Positions 8,731-15,460 of a DNA stretch of 34,345 nt are shown here, piece by piece. The notes under the pieces were generated by a model. The model was not told the DNA's origin, ran no database searches, and worked only from the letters and a program-made list of their open reading frames with translations. A program made the translations under genes and the position numbers. The DNA is taken from the NCBI GenBank assembly GCA_025450035.1, contig JANWIF010000105.1, positions 1-34,345 on the forward strand. The letters run 5' to 3'. The first letter of the stretch is position 1. Every line of letters starts with the position of its first letter. Source of the stretch: Gemmatimonadaceae bacterium (GTDB lineage: Bacteria; Gemmatimonadota; Gemmatimonadetes; Gemmatimonadales; Gemmatimonadaceae).

Positions 8731-9270
8731 TCACCCGGTCTTGTGCTTCGCCGAATGCACCCAGAACAGAGCGATACTGACGCCGAGGACGATGAGAAAC
8801 GGTTTGATTTCGAGCGTCGCCGTGAATACGCCCAACGACAAGGCAAAGCCCCAATACCACGCTTCCGCCCTGAATCCGTCGGTCCATATTGCTCGCCCTC
8901 CTGCTGAGGGAATCTGTGTCCGAGGCGAAGGAAGCAGTCGCGGCACTGCCTCCCGAAATGTCTCGTAGGGCGCCCCCTGTGCGGTGCCGAGCTCGCTTTC
9001 TTCGCGGAGGATAAGCCGGTAGCAGAACACGCCCATGGCAATCACCGCAACGAAACCTCCGAGGTGGCTCATCATCGCGCCCAGTGCTGCGGCCAACCGG
9101 AATATCACGCGGGTCACGAGCGCTGGATCGGAGTGCGTCAGCGGCGCCAGCCAGTTGGCCAGCGCCGCGGTCACATTCTGGCTGTCAATTGAGTAGAGCC
9201 AGAAGGGCATCCCGATGATCAGTCCAAAGATCATTGCCCAGTACCGGAATTCCCAATCGGTGGCCTTCAC
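8731..9270 (-). CDS. ICMT/PEMT-like membrane protein, probably with internal deletion
   Basis: A 179-residue membrane protein with hydrophobic segments near residues 10-28, 55-88 and 138-170. REESELGTAQGAPYETF followed by VPRLLPS resembles the C-terminal part of isoprenylcysteine carboxyl methyltransferase-family proteins, and WEFRYWAMIFGLIIGMPFWLY resembles their N-terminus. From memory of the family, the middle section with the SAM-binding motif (GPYRYVRHP-type, then xYxG) should lie between LGAM and SHLGGF, and it is missing. The frame stays open, so an in-frame deletion of some 60-70 residues is likely and the protein would be catalytically dead. The start GTG 9270 has a GAGGA ribosome site. 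Alternatively it is simply an uncharacterised small membrane protein. Confidence 0.6.
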   Translation of the reverse strand: MKATDWEFRYWAMIFGLIIGMPFWLYSIDSQNVTAALANWLAPLTHSDPALVTRVIFRLAAALGAMMSHLGGFVAVIAMGVFCYRLILREESELGTAQGAPYETFREAVPRLLPSPRTQIPSAGGRAIWTDGFRAEAWYWGFALSLGVFTATLEIKPFLIVLGVSIALFWVHSAKHKTG

Positions 9271-9297
9271 GTGGGGTCCTCATCCATCTCGGCGCGG

Positions 9298-9326
9298 TTG
9301 AATGTGGGCGGGGGTGCCAGTAGATT
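9298..9326 (+). promoter_or_regulatory. Candidate promoter of tRNA-Pro
   Basis: TTGAAT (9298-9303) and TAGATT (9321-9326) are separated by exactly 17 nt, a sigma70-like arrangement, and lie 35 nt upstream of the mature tRNA 5' end on the same strand. No other coding start is nearby on the + strand. The call rests on sequence similarity only. Confidence 0.45.
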
Positions 9327-9361
9327 GGCGATCAGTCCGTGGCGCGGCTAGTGCGTTCGGA

Positions 9362-9435
9362 CGGGACGTGGCGCAGTCCGGTAGCGCACCTGAATGGGGT
9401 TCAGGGGGTCGCGGGTTCAAATCCCGCCGTCCCGA
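9362..9435 (+). tRNA. tRNA-Pro (anticodon GGG)
   Basis: A 74-nt cloverleaf. The acceptor stem CGGGACG pairs perfectly with CGTCCCG, and the discriminator is A. The D-arm has GCGC/GCGC stems. The anticodon stem CCTGA/TCAGG encloses the loop ATGGGGT, giving anticodon GGG for proline CCC codons. The T stem GCGGG/CCCGC encloses TTCAAAT. The C1-G72 pair is typical of bacterial tRNA-Pro. The 3' CCA is not encoded and must be added. A terminator hairpin follows directly, and the 3' end is duplicated about 106 nt downstream. Confidence 0.96.
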
Positions 9436-9438
9436 CTC

Positions 9439-9465
9439 GCCCCCGGCCTTACGGTCGGGGGCTTT
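9439..9465 (+). terminator. Intrinsic terminator after tRNA-Pro
   Basis: GCCCCCG (9439-9445) pairs with CGGGGGC (9456-9462). The stem extends inward by three more pairs to a TTAC loop and is followed by TTT. It starts four bases after the tRNA 3' end, as expected for a monocistronic tRNA transcript. The U-run is short. Confidence 0.7.
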
Positions 9466-9514
9466 GTCGTGCCGGCGAGATTCTTTCCGTCGTCGCTTCG
9501 CCTGCGGGTTGCGA

Positions 9515-9541
9515 CAGTCCGGTCAAATCCCGCCGTCCCGA
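9515..9541 (+). repeat. Partial second copy of tRNA-Pro (3' end repeat, att-like)
   Basis: Positions 9523-9541 repeat exactly the last 19 nt of tRNA-Pro (9417-9435). The nine bases before and overlapping this (CAGTCCGGT, 9515-9523) match the D-arm at 9374-9382. The copy therefore looks like a tRNA from which the part between two GGT triplets was deleted. An exact duplicate of a tRNA 3' end is also what a site-specific integrase leaves at the far end of an integrated element, but only 87 bp separate the repeats and no integrase is present. Either a degenerate tandem tRNA or an excision scar would fit. Confidence 0.75.
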
Positions 9542-9649
9542 TTCCTACAATCTCAAGCCCTGCATCGCGTTGCGGTGTGGGGCTTGGTGCTTCTCCCCGC
9601 CTAACTGCTACGGTTCCTGCTACGGTTTCATAGCGCGCGCGCGTGGTGG

Positions 9650-9866
9650 CGGGTCCACACCCGCGCGGGGGCGTCGCTCGGGGTCGACGGCATGGCGAAG
9701 ATCGGCACGTCGCCGCCGACCGGGTGCATTGCGATCGCGCGGTCGGGCGCTCGTACCCACGGATCGGGTTCGACTCGACGAGTCGCGAGCCATCGGGCAG
9801 CGCGACCCGCATACCCCAATTCAGGACGCTGTTGAGGAGCACGATGTCGGCGCCGATGGTCGTGTC
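9650..9866 (-). pseudogene. Degenerate coding remnant, family not recognised
   Basis: Two adjacent reading frames on the minus strand read like one protein broken by a frameshift near position 9775. The first frame has TIGADIVLLNSVLNWGMRV and LPDGSRLVESNP. The second continues WVRAPDRAIAMHPVGGDVP and IFAMPSTPSDAPARV. Upstream the first frame meets an in-frame stop. Codon use is host-like. I cannot name the family. The rest of the gene-free stretch 9466-10012 holds the tRNA 3' repeat (9515-9541), a GTTAGGC motif (9599), this remnant and the terminator at 9919-9957. Confidence 0.4.
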
Positions 9867-9918
9867 GCGAGCCTACCGGATGTGTTCGCCAGCCGGCCTA
9901 AGCCCAATCTCCGGCAGC

Positions 9919-9957
9919 AAAAAGCGACCCCGCATCCTTGAATGGATGCGAAGTCGC
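9919..9957 (-). terminator. Intrinsic terminator of the small lipoprotein gene
   Basis: Read on the minus strand, GCGACTTCGCATCC (9957-9944) pairs along 14 positions, including two T-G wobbles, with GGATGCGGGGTCGC, across a six-base loop. Five T follow (9923-9919). It lies 55 nt after the stop codon of the lipoprotein gene at 10013 and is the clearest rho-independent terminator in the window. Confidence 0.88.
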
Positions 9958-10012
9958 CGTCACGCTTCCGCCCACCTGCGGCCGCACCGCCTGCGTGCGC
10001 TTGCCTCGGCGG

Positions 10013-10369
10013 CTACCGGTGAGACTTGTCGTGATGGTCCTGATCCGACGGCGGCATGGTCTTGGCGTGAGCGGCCTTCCCTTGCGCATACCGGCGGTCC
10101 AGATCCTGGGTCTCGCTCGACTGTCGGCGCACTCGTTGATCCGACGATTCGTCGGCGCGCGGATACGAGTTCTCTTGATTGTGCCGTGCCTCCATGTCGA
10201 CCCGCTCGCTGTTGTACGATCGGTCCAGCGGTCCGGAGTCCCATTGGAGAGTGACCGTCGAGTAGGCGGGATCGGGCTGGTTCCTCACGCGCCGGTTGGA
10301 GCTACAGGCGGCCAGCGCCGCGAACGTGGTGACAACAGTCACGATTTGCAGAGAGTGGTGAACGCGCAT
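10013..10369 (-). CDS. Small predicted lipoprotein, unknown function
   Basis: A 118-residue protein. The N-terminus MRVHHSLQIVTVVTTFAAL ends in the lipobox LAAC with the acylated Cys at about residue 22. The mature part is strongly hydrophilic, rich in Asp, Glu, Arg, Gln and Ser and ending in a His/Asp/Lys-rich tail, with no hydrophobic core. It looks intrinsically disordered. ATG 10369 has a GGAGG ribosome site about five bases upstream and the gene ends in a strong terminator, so it is a well-formed single gene. Its promoter region carries half-sites like those in front of ohrR, so it may respond to the same redox signal (inference). I know no homologous family. Confidence 0.75.
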   Translation of the reverse strand: MRVHHSLQIVTVVTTFAALAACSSNRRVRNQPDPAYSTVTLQWDSGPLDRSYNSERVDMEARHNQENSYPRADESSDQRVRRQSSETQDLDRRYAQGKAAHAKTMPPSDQDHHDKSHR

Positions 10370-10456
10370 GGGTCCTCCCGGACCGAGAGTGTGGCGCCAC
10401 GCGCGACGCGGGAAGTCCGTGGTGAACGGACGCCATCACTGAACGTCCTTCAACAT

Positions 10457-10494
10457 ATTGTACACAACTAAATAAATCAATGTGCAATTGCGTA
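10457..10494 (-). promoter_or_regulatory. Lipoprotein promoter region with OhrR-like half-sites
   Basis: An AT-rich island in otherwise GC-rich DNA. ATTGTACA (10457-10464) and TGTGCAAT (10481-10488) are inverted copies of the same half-site that forms the operator before ohrR. A second, tighter imperfect palindrome is centred on GCAATTGC (10484-10491). On the minus strand TTGATT and TATGTT are 17 nt apart and overlap the half-sites, giving a plausible promoter for the lipoprotein gene. Confidence 0.55.
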
Positions 10495-10529
10495 TGATTT
10501 GATATGGCAAGATTTACTGTCTCCTTGGT

Positions 10530-11003
10530 CTACGCCGTCAGGGCCGGCGCGTCGTCGGCATGGTCGTCCAGCGACGCAGTCAGTTTGCCAAGGAGCGCAC
10601 GCAATCGCCGCCCCTCGTCCGCGGAAATCCCCATCAACGACACCATCTCGGTCGGCACCCTCTCCGCCGCGCGCGACATGGCACGACCGCGCGCCGTGGG
10701 AGTGACCTCCACCGTGCGCTCGTCATCCAATCGACGCTGGCGCGTGACCAAGCCCGATGCTTGAAGGCGCTTCAGCAGCGGCGAAAGCGTGCCCGAGTCG
10801 AGTTCGAGACTCTCGCCCAACTCCTTCACCGTCCGCGGCGCCGACTCCCACAGCGCCACCATCACCAGGTACTGCGGATACGTGAGCCCCAGCGTGGCGA
10901 GCAGCGGCCGGTAGGCTCTGGTGATAGCGCGCGCAGCCGAGTACACGTCGAAGCACAGCAGGTCATTCAGCTTGACCGCGCCGGTGCGATGTGATGTGTT
11001 CAT
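10530..11003 (-). CDS. ohrR: OhrR-type MarR-family redox regulator
   Basis: A 157-residue MarR-fold repressor. It carries the OhrR hallmarks: [20 protein letters not shown] with the redox-sensing Cys at residue 17, then [16 protein letters not shown], and the w[25 protein letters not shown] with a [11 protein letters not shown] wing. No other Cys is present, so it is the one-Cys type, in which oxidation by organic hydroperoxide releases the DNA. The start is ATG 11003, with GGAGA six bases upstream; the longer open frame would run through the operator. The usual target gene ohr is not in the window. Instead a small lipoprotein lies downstream under similar sites and a broken kinase lies upstream. 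Orphan status is therefore notable. Confidence 0.87.
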   Translation of the reverse strand: MNTSHRTGAVKLNDLLCFDVYSAARAITRAYRPLLATLGLTYPQYLVMVALWESAPRTVKELGESLELDSGTLSPLLKRLQASGLVTRQRRLDDERTVEVTPTARGRAMSRAAERVPTEMVSLMGISADEGRRLRALLGKLTASLDDHADDAPALTA

Positions 11004-11092
11004 ACGTTTCTCCGTTCTCGGATGGAACCCCGTCGACCGGCGCCCCCAGTGCCCGCGAGGCCGCTCGGTCATCACCCGCCAGCCATGCATCA

Positions 11093-11121
11093 ATGATATA
11101 GTGTACAATCTAATTGTGCAA
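11093..11121 (-). promoter_or_regulatory. ohrR promoter with overlapping operator
   Basis: TGTACAAT (11102-11109), three bases, then ATTGTGCA (11113-11120) forms an inverted repeat with one mismatch in eight, closely like known OhrR operators built on TACAAT/ATTGTA. On the minus strand TTGCAC (11121-11116) and TATCAT (11098-11093) are 17 nt apart and enclose the operator. Bound repressor would therefore block its own promoter. The remaining leader to the ATG at 11003 holds nothing else obvious. Confidence 0.72.
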
Positions 11122-11227
11122 TGCTTTCCTGGCGCCAGCGTCCGAAGACTGGCCGGTGGGGGACCGCGCGTTGTGTAGCGGCTGGACATGCACCTGACAT
11201 CATACATATAGTAGTGCTGATGGTCTC

Positions 11228-11480
11228 TGGATCACCCGTCGGACTCTGCGGAAGGCGATCAGGTGCGCCTGACCGTGCACGATGTGGGAGTCGGTTTCGA
11301 CGCCGGCAGCGCGGACAAGCTGTTCGAAGCGTTCTACACAACCGAGAGCGGCGGCATGGGATGGGGTTATCGGTCAGTCGCTCCATCATCGAGAGTCATC
11401 ACGGCCGACTCTGGGCAACGTTGAATGATGGTCCAGGCGCCGCGTTTGCATTCTCTATTCCTCGCGCACCGACGGTGTGA
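11228..11480 (+). pseudogene. Truncated, frameshifted histidine kinase ATPase tail
   Basis: The sequence reads DQVRLTVHDVGVGF, then DKLFEAFYTTESGGMGWG. After a one-base frameshift near 11366 it continues LSVSRSIIESHHGRLWATL and NDGPGAAFAFSIP to a stop at 11480. These are the G1, F and G2 boxes of a HATPase_c domain of the PAS-type kinases usually paired with FixJ-like regulators. The dimerisation/H-box half is absent and the left edge fades out near 11220. It overlaps the tail of the convergent hydrolase gene by 26 nt. Confidence 0.82.
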
Positions 11481-12357
11481 CAGGCGTCAACCGTCCACCC
11501 GGCGCGCCGACAAAGTCCCGGACCAATTCGGCGATCTCATCGGCGGCCGTGTCCACCGCGAAATGTCCGGCGTCAAGCGCGTGAACTTGAGCGTTAGGCA
11601 CATCCCGGCGGTACGCCTCCGGCTCCGAGAGCTCGAACGAAAGGTCATACTTCCCCCAGATCACCACCAAGCGCGGCTGCGTCTCGCGCATCCATCGTTG
11701 CCACGTGGGGTACGCGTCGACGTTCGTGCGGTAGTCGTAGAAGAGGTCGCTCTGGAGGTCGGCCTGGCCGGGCTGGATGAGAAACGCAAATTCATCGGTC
11801 CAGAGATCCGGATCGTAGCGCTCGACGTTAGGATCGTTCCCCACATGGCGGGTTCGCGTCGTCGCTAACGACAGAAGATTTATGCGAAGCGTGCTTTCGT
11901 TGGCGGCGCGATCGGCCCAAAACGCCCGCCGCGCCTTCCAATTCGCCCCCAGCCCTTCGTTGTGCGCCACAGCGTCCTGGACGATGAGCGCCTCGATCCG
12001 GTCGGGATGGGCGAGGGCCATGCGAAAGCCCACGGGGCCGCCGTAGTCCTGCATGTACAGCGTGTAGCGCGAGAGCCCGAGCACTTCGGTGAAGTGATTC
12101 ATGATCTCGGTGTAGTGATCGAACGTATAGGCGAATGTTCTCGGGTCCGGCCAGTCGCTGTGTCCGAAGCCCGGGTAATCGGGGGCGATGAGGTGATAGC
12201 GATCGCCGAGCCGGGCGAACAGCGGCTCGAACATCCGCGATGAAGAGGGAAGCCCGTGCAGCAGGAGAAGCGTTGGTGCGTCGGTCGGACCGGCCTCTCT
12301 GTAAAAGATGGAGAGCCCATCTATCTGTGTCGTGCGATAATAGGTTGGGTGTTTCAC
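11455..12357 (-). CDS. Alpha/beta hydrolase (haloalkane dehalogenase/epoxide hydrolase-like)
   Basis: A 300-residue alpha/beta-hydrolase. The oxyanion motif is LLLHGLPSSSRMF near residue 30, and the nucleophile elbow is YMQDYGGPVG near residue 105 with Asp, not Ser, as nucleophile. The later acid lies in VIWGKYDLSF and the catalytic His in LDAGHFAVDTAADEI. An Asp nucleophile of the DYGG type is found in haloalkane dehalogenases and epoxide hydrolases, so C-X or epoxide cleavage is likely; the real substrate is unknown. The start GTG 12357 has GAGGA eight bases before it; upstream codons in the open frame have no ribosome site. RidA lies 77 nt upstream on the same strand, with a GTTAGGC motif in the gap. 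The pair sits between remnants of a signalling locus on the other strand. Confidence 0.88.
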   Translation of the reverse strand: MKHPTYYRTTQIDGLSIFYREAGPTDAPTLLLLHGLPSSSRMFEPLFARLGDRYHLIAPDYPGFGHSDWPDPRTFAYTFDHYTEIMNHFTEVLGLSRYTLYMQDYGGPVGFRMALAHPDRIEALIVQDAVAHNEGLGANWKARRAFWADRAANESTLRINLLSLATTRTRHVGNDPNVERYDPDLWTDEFAFLIQPGQADLQSDLFYDYRTNVDAYPTWQRWMRETQPRLVVIWGKYDLSFELSEPEAYRRDVPNAQVHALDAGHFAVDTAADEIAELVRDFVGAPGGRLTPVTPSVREE

Positions 12358-12434
12358 GGGACGTTCCTCGTCAGGCGTGGACCGGCAGTTGAAACGATGT
12401 GGGCCGCGGGCGTTAGGCGGTGACGGCGACGCTC

Positions 12435-12956
12435 TCACCCCGCCACCTCGAAAATGACCTCCAGCTCGACCGGGACGCCGAGCGGAAGACTTGCGACGCC
12501 ATACACCAAACGACAAGGGTTCTTGTCTTTTCCAAAGATGTCTTGCAACACCTCCGAAGCGGCGTCAGCGACTTTCGGCTGATCGCGCACATCCCCCGAC
12601 GTGGCCACCGACACGCCGAGCCGGACGATCCGCGCCACTTTGTCGAGCGAACCCAGATACTGCCTCGCGACGGCAAGGACGTTGAGCGCCGCCAAGCGAG
12701 CGGCTGTGCGCCCCGCCTCGACGTCGAACTCCGCGCCGACACGTCCGATGAATTTTGCCGCTCGACCTTCCGTGGGAAGCATCCCGCTCACAAAGAGCAG
12801 ATTGCCCGTTTGCACTGCCTCGACATACGTGCCGAACGCCTCAGGCGGCGCAGGGAGCTCGATGCCAAGTTCTCTCAACCGCTGCTCAGCTCCAGCCGGC
12901 CGAGGGGCTTCGTGACCAGGCACGGCGGTGTACGGCGTGGCATCGAGATGACTCAT
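12435..12956 (-). CDS. RidA (YjgF/YER057c/UK114) family protein
   Basis: A 173-residue Rid-family protein. Canonical RidA hydrolyses reactive enamine/imine intermediates from PLP enzymes. The sequence has RLRELGIELPAPPEAFGTYV near residue 28, LLFVSGMLP, GRTAARLAALNVLAVARQYLG and a C-terminal LPLGVPVELEVIFEV. The catalytic Arg that defines true RidA (near the C-terminus, usually in a CR motif) may correspond to NPCRLVYGVASLP. It is longer than the usual ~130 residues because of the N-terminal extension typical of the Rid subgroup beginning LRELGIELP. ATG 12956 has a clear AAGGAG at good spacing. It probably forms a transcription unit with the downstream hydrolase. A 10-bp hairpin lies about 47 nt upstream. 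Confidence 0.88.
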   Translation of the reverse strand: MSHLDATPYTAVPGHEAPRPAGAEQRLRELGIELPAPPEAFGTYVEAVQTGNLLFVSGMLPTEGRAAKFIGRVGAEFDVEAGRTAARLAALNVLAVARQYLGSLDKVARIVRLGVSVATSGDVRDQPKVADAASEVLQDIFGKDKNPCRLVYGVASLPLGVPVELEVIFEVAG

Positions 12957-13260
12957 AACGGCTCCTTCTGAGTAAGTCGTCGTGAAGAGAAGTCCTCCGT
13001 CGCGCACCCGAATTGCTTTCGGGTGCGACGTAGAGATGCCAGAACTGCGGACGCGAATCCATTGCACGATCGTATCGGTCGTGGCGACCCGCGATACCGC
13101 GATCAGGCCAACGGCGGATCGACACTAAGGTACGATGGGCGCTCGCCTGGAGACTGGCGTATCCTGCAGTCACGCAAGACGCTCGAGAAACCGAAATACG
13201 GGCGGTGGTCTGGCGGAAGCGTGCCGCGGCGCACTCGGACCACATCGTGAGGAATCCGTG
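12957..13260. other. Gene-free stretch between divergent RidA and receiver remnant
   Basis: About 300 nt. It holds the RidA leader with the hairpin at 13003-13027. A further stretch on the + strand, about 13141-13255, stays open and could be another eroded coding piece, but I cannot assign it. No convincing promoter pair is visible on either strand. Confidence 0.5.
13003..13027 (-). promoter_or_regulatory. 10-bp perfect hairpin in the RidA leader region
   Basis: CGCACCCGAA (13003-13012) and TTCGGGTGCG (13018-13027) are perfect complements around a five-base loop. No U-run follows on either strand, so it is not a standard terminator. It could be an operator or an RNA structure in the RidA leader. 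Confidence 0.5.
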
Positions 13261-13633
13261 ATGGCAAGTCGTTCACTCGTGTCGGTGGTCGGCGATGACG
13301 AGTCCGTGCGCGAGTCGCTGCCTGACTTACTGAGGGAATGCGGCTGTGCGGTACAAGCGTTCTCGTCGGCGGAAGAGTTCCTGGTGTCCGAACACTTGGG
13401 GCAGACCAGGTGTCTGATTCTCGACATCGCCATGCCGGGCATGTCGGGTCTCGATCTCCAACGGGAATTGAGGCGTCGCGGAGAAGAGATCCCGATCGTG
13501 TTCGTTACCGCTCATCGAGATGATATCGCCCGCGCACGGGCGATTGAACAAGGTGCCGTTTGAGTGCCTGTTCAAGCCATTCAGCGAGACGGCTCTTGTT
13601 GGAGCGATTAATGCTGCACTTCGAGTGGCCTGA
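13261..13633 (+). pseudogene. Frameshifted response-regulator receiver domain (FixJ type)
   Basis: Starts at ATG 13261 with SLVSVVGDDESVRESLPDLL, the phospho-acceptor in LILDIAMPGMSGLDLQ, then IPIVFVTAHRD. The frame then stops at GAV-stop (13563). One base over, it continues ECLFKPFSETALVGAINAAL to a stop at 13633, including the conserved Lys-Pro. A single extra T in GTTTGA near 13560 explains the break. No DNA-binding domain follows, so even before the frameshift it may have been a stand-alone receiver. A functional truncated receiver lacking the last helices is unlikely. Confidence 0.85.
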
Positions 13634-13639
13634 GAAATT

Positions 13640-13755
13640 CGCCGCTCCCTTGGATTGGAGAGATACCCATGGCCTTGTCCTTGACGTGAATCTGCCCGAC
13701 CTCAACGGCCTCGATCTGCAGAAGCGTGTTGCGGTCGAACTGCCAACGCTGTCGT
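13640..13755 (+). pseudogene. Internal fragment of a second receiver domain
   Basis: The frame reads APLDWRDTHGLVLDVNLPDL and NGLDLQKRVAVELPTL, which is the middle of a receiver domain around the phospho-acceptor Asp. The N-terminal acid pair and the C-terminal Lys region are both missing. It starts only a few bases after the end of the first receiver remnant, as though two tandem receiver genes had been trimmed and joined. An intact flavoprotein gene follows at once. Confidence 0.75.
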
Positions 13756-13813
13756 CGCAGTCGACGCCTATTGATTGGCGGGGATCGAGAAAGAGGAAGG
13801 AAATGGATTGACG

Positions 13814-15460
13814 ATGGCGACTGCGGCCGAACAGATCTTCCCGCGACTGACCGAGGAGCAGATCGCCCGCGTACGCGTGCGCGGGCGAGTCCGGCGCGTC
13901 GAGCACGGCGACGTTTTGATCCCCAGTGGAAAGCCGACGGCGCTTTTCTTCGTCGTCATCACCGCGACCATCGAAGTCGTGCGGGTTGGCTCCAACGGCG
14001 AAACCACAGTAAGAGTCATTTCGCCAGGGCAATTCACTGGCGAAGTGTCGATCCTTTCCGGCCGGCCGATGATTTCGACGCTTCGGGTTGGAGACGCTGG
14101 GGATGTCATCGAGTTCGATCGCGACGACCTGCTTTCCCTCGTACAGACCGATGCCGAGCTCAGCGAGATCTTCGTTCGCGCGTTTTTGCTACGCCGAGCG
14201 GCGTTGGTGGCGGGCGGACTTGGAGATGTCGTGTTGGTCGGGTCAAATCATTCCGCGGACACTATTCGCATCAAAGAATTTCTGACGCGGAATGCGCATC
14301 CGTACGCGGCGATAGATCCCGACCGGGATGAAGGGATGCAGGAGATGCTTGACCGTTTCAGTTTTACGATAGACGACCTCCCGGTTCTCATCTGTCGTGG
14401 CACCTCCGTCCTCCGGAATCCGAGCAATCGGGAGATAGCGGACTGCCTCGGCTTCAACGAGGCGATCGAGCAGACACACGTTAGGGATGTCATCATCGTG
14501 GGTGCAGGGCCCGCGGGTCTGGCTGCGGCCGTCTACGCCGCGTCAGAGGGACTCGACGTCCTCGTGATCGAGTCGAAGGCACCAGGCGGGCAGGCTGGCT
14601 CCAGTCCGAGGATCGAGAACTACCTCGGGTTTCCGTCCGGAATATCGGGGCAGGAGCTGGCGTCACGCGCCTATACGCAAGCGCAGAAGTTCGGCGCGGA
14701 GCTGATCATCGCCGAAGGCGCAACTCGACTGGATTGCGCGCGTCATTACACGTACGCGGTCGAGATTGACAACGGACCGCGGATACCTGCGCGTACGGTT
14801 ATCATTGCGACTGGTGCGGAGTACCGAAAGTTGCCGCTGGAAGGTATCACGCGATTCGAAGGCGCAGGTGTCTACTACGGCGCGTCGTTCATCGATTCGC
14901 AGCTTTACGAGGGCGAGGAAGTGATCGTTGTCGGCGGCGGCAACTCGGCGGGGCAGGCCGCGGTGTCTCTCGCGGAATCGGCACGAATGGTTCATGTGCT
15001 GATCAGATCGAAGGGGCTCGCAGACACGATGTCGCGTTACCTGATTCGCCGCATCGAAGAGAATCCGGCGATCACGTTGCGACCCTACACCGAACTAACA
15101 GCAGTGCGCGGCAACGGGCACCTCGACACAGTCGAGTGGTGCACCAACGGCGCACCACCTGAGAGTCGTGCGATCCAGTACGTGTTCGTGATGACTGGAG
15201 CGGCGCCAAGCACGAACTGGCTGAACGGGTGCGTCAGTCTGGATTCACGCGGATTCATCAAAACAGGAACCGATCTGTCGAGCGTGGATCTGTCGGCGTC
15301 GAGCTGGCCGCTCGCCCGCCAGCCGCATCTTCTCGAGACCAGCAGGCCGGGAGTATTCGCGGTCGGCGATGTCAGAGCGGGCAATGTGAAGCGCGTAGCA
15401 TCGGCGGTGGGTGAAGGATCGATTGCCGTTTCATTTGTGCATCGCGCGTTGCAGGAGTGA
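13814..15460 (+). CDS. cNMP-domain / thioredoxin-reductase-like FAD oxidoreductase fusion
   Basis: A 548-residue three-part protein. Residues ~10-130 form a cyclic-nucleotide-binding fold (LIPSGKPTALFFVV, PGQFTGEVSILSGRP). Residues ~145-215 form a glutaredoxin-like domain whose active-site Cys pair is replaced (SNHSADTIRIKEF). Residues ~228-548 form a TrxR-type flavoprotein with FAD motif IIVGAGPAGLAAAVYAA, GGQAGSSPRIENYLGFP, NADPH motif VIVVGGGNSAGQAAVSLAE and C-terminal VFAVGDVRAGNVKRVASAVG. The redox CxxC of thioredoxin reductase is absent: YYGASFIDS stands where CATC belongs. It therefore cannot reduce thioredoxin directly and is more likely a ferredoxin-NADP reductase-like or signalling flavoprotein. 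ATG 13814 is chosen; a TTG at 13808 fits the GAGGAAGG ribosome site better. Base composition is less GC-rich than its neighbours. Confidence 0.9.
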   Translation: MATAAEQIFPRLTEEQIARVRVRGRVRRVEHGDVLIPSGKPTALFFVVITATIEVVRVGSNGETTVRVISPGQFTGEVSILSGRPMISTLRVGDAGDVIEFDRDDLLSLVQTDAELSEIFVRAFLLRRAALVAGGLGDVVLVGSNHSADTIRIKEFLTRNAHPYAAIDPDRDEGMQEMLDRFSFTIDDLPVLICRGTSVLRNPSNREIADCLGFNEAIEQTHVRDVIIVGAGPAGLAAAVYAASEGLDVLVIESKAPGGQAGSSPRIENYLGFPSGISGQELASRAYTQAQKFGAELIIAEGATRLDCARHYTYAVEIDNGPRIPARTVIIATGAEYRKLPLEGITRFEGAGVYYGASFIDSQLYEGEEVIVVGGGNSAGQAAVSLAESARMVHVLIRSKGLADTMSRYLIRRIEENPAITLRPYTELTAVRGNGHLDTVEWCTNGAPPESRAIQYVFVMTGAAPSTNWLNGCVSLDSRGFIKTGTDLSSVDLSASSWPLARQPHLLETSRPGVFAVGDVRAGNVKRVASAVGEGSIAVSFVHRALQE

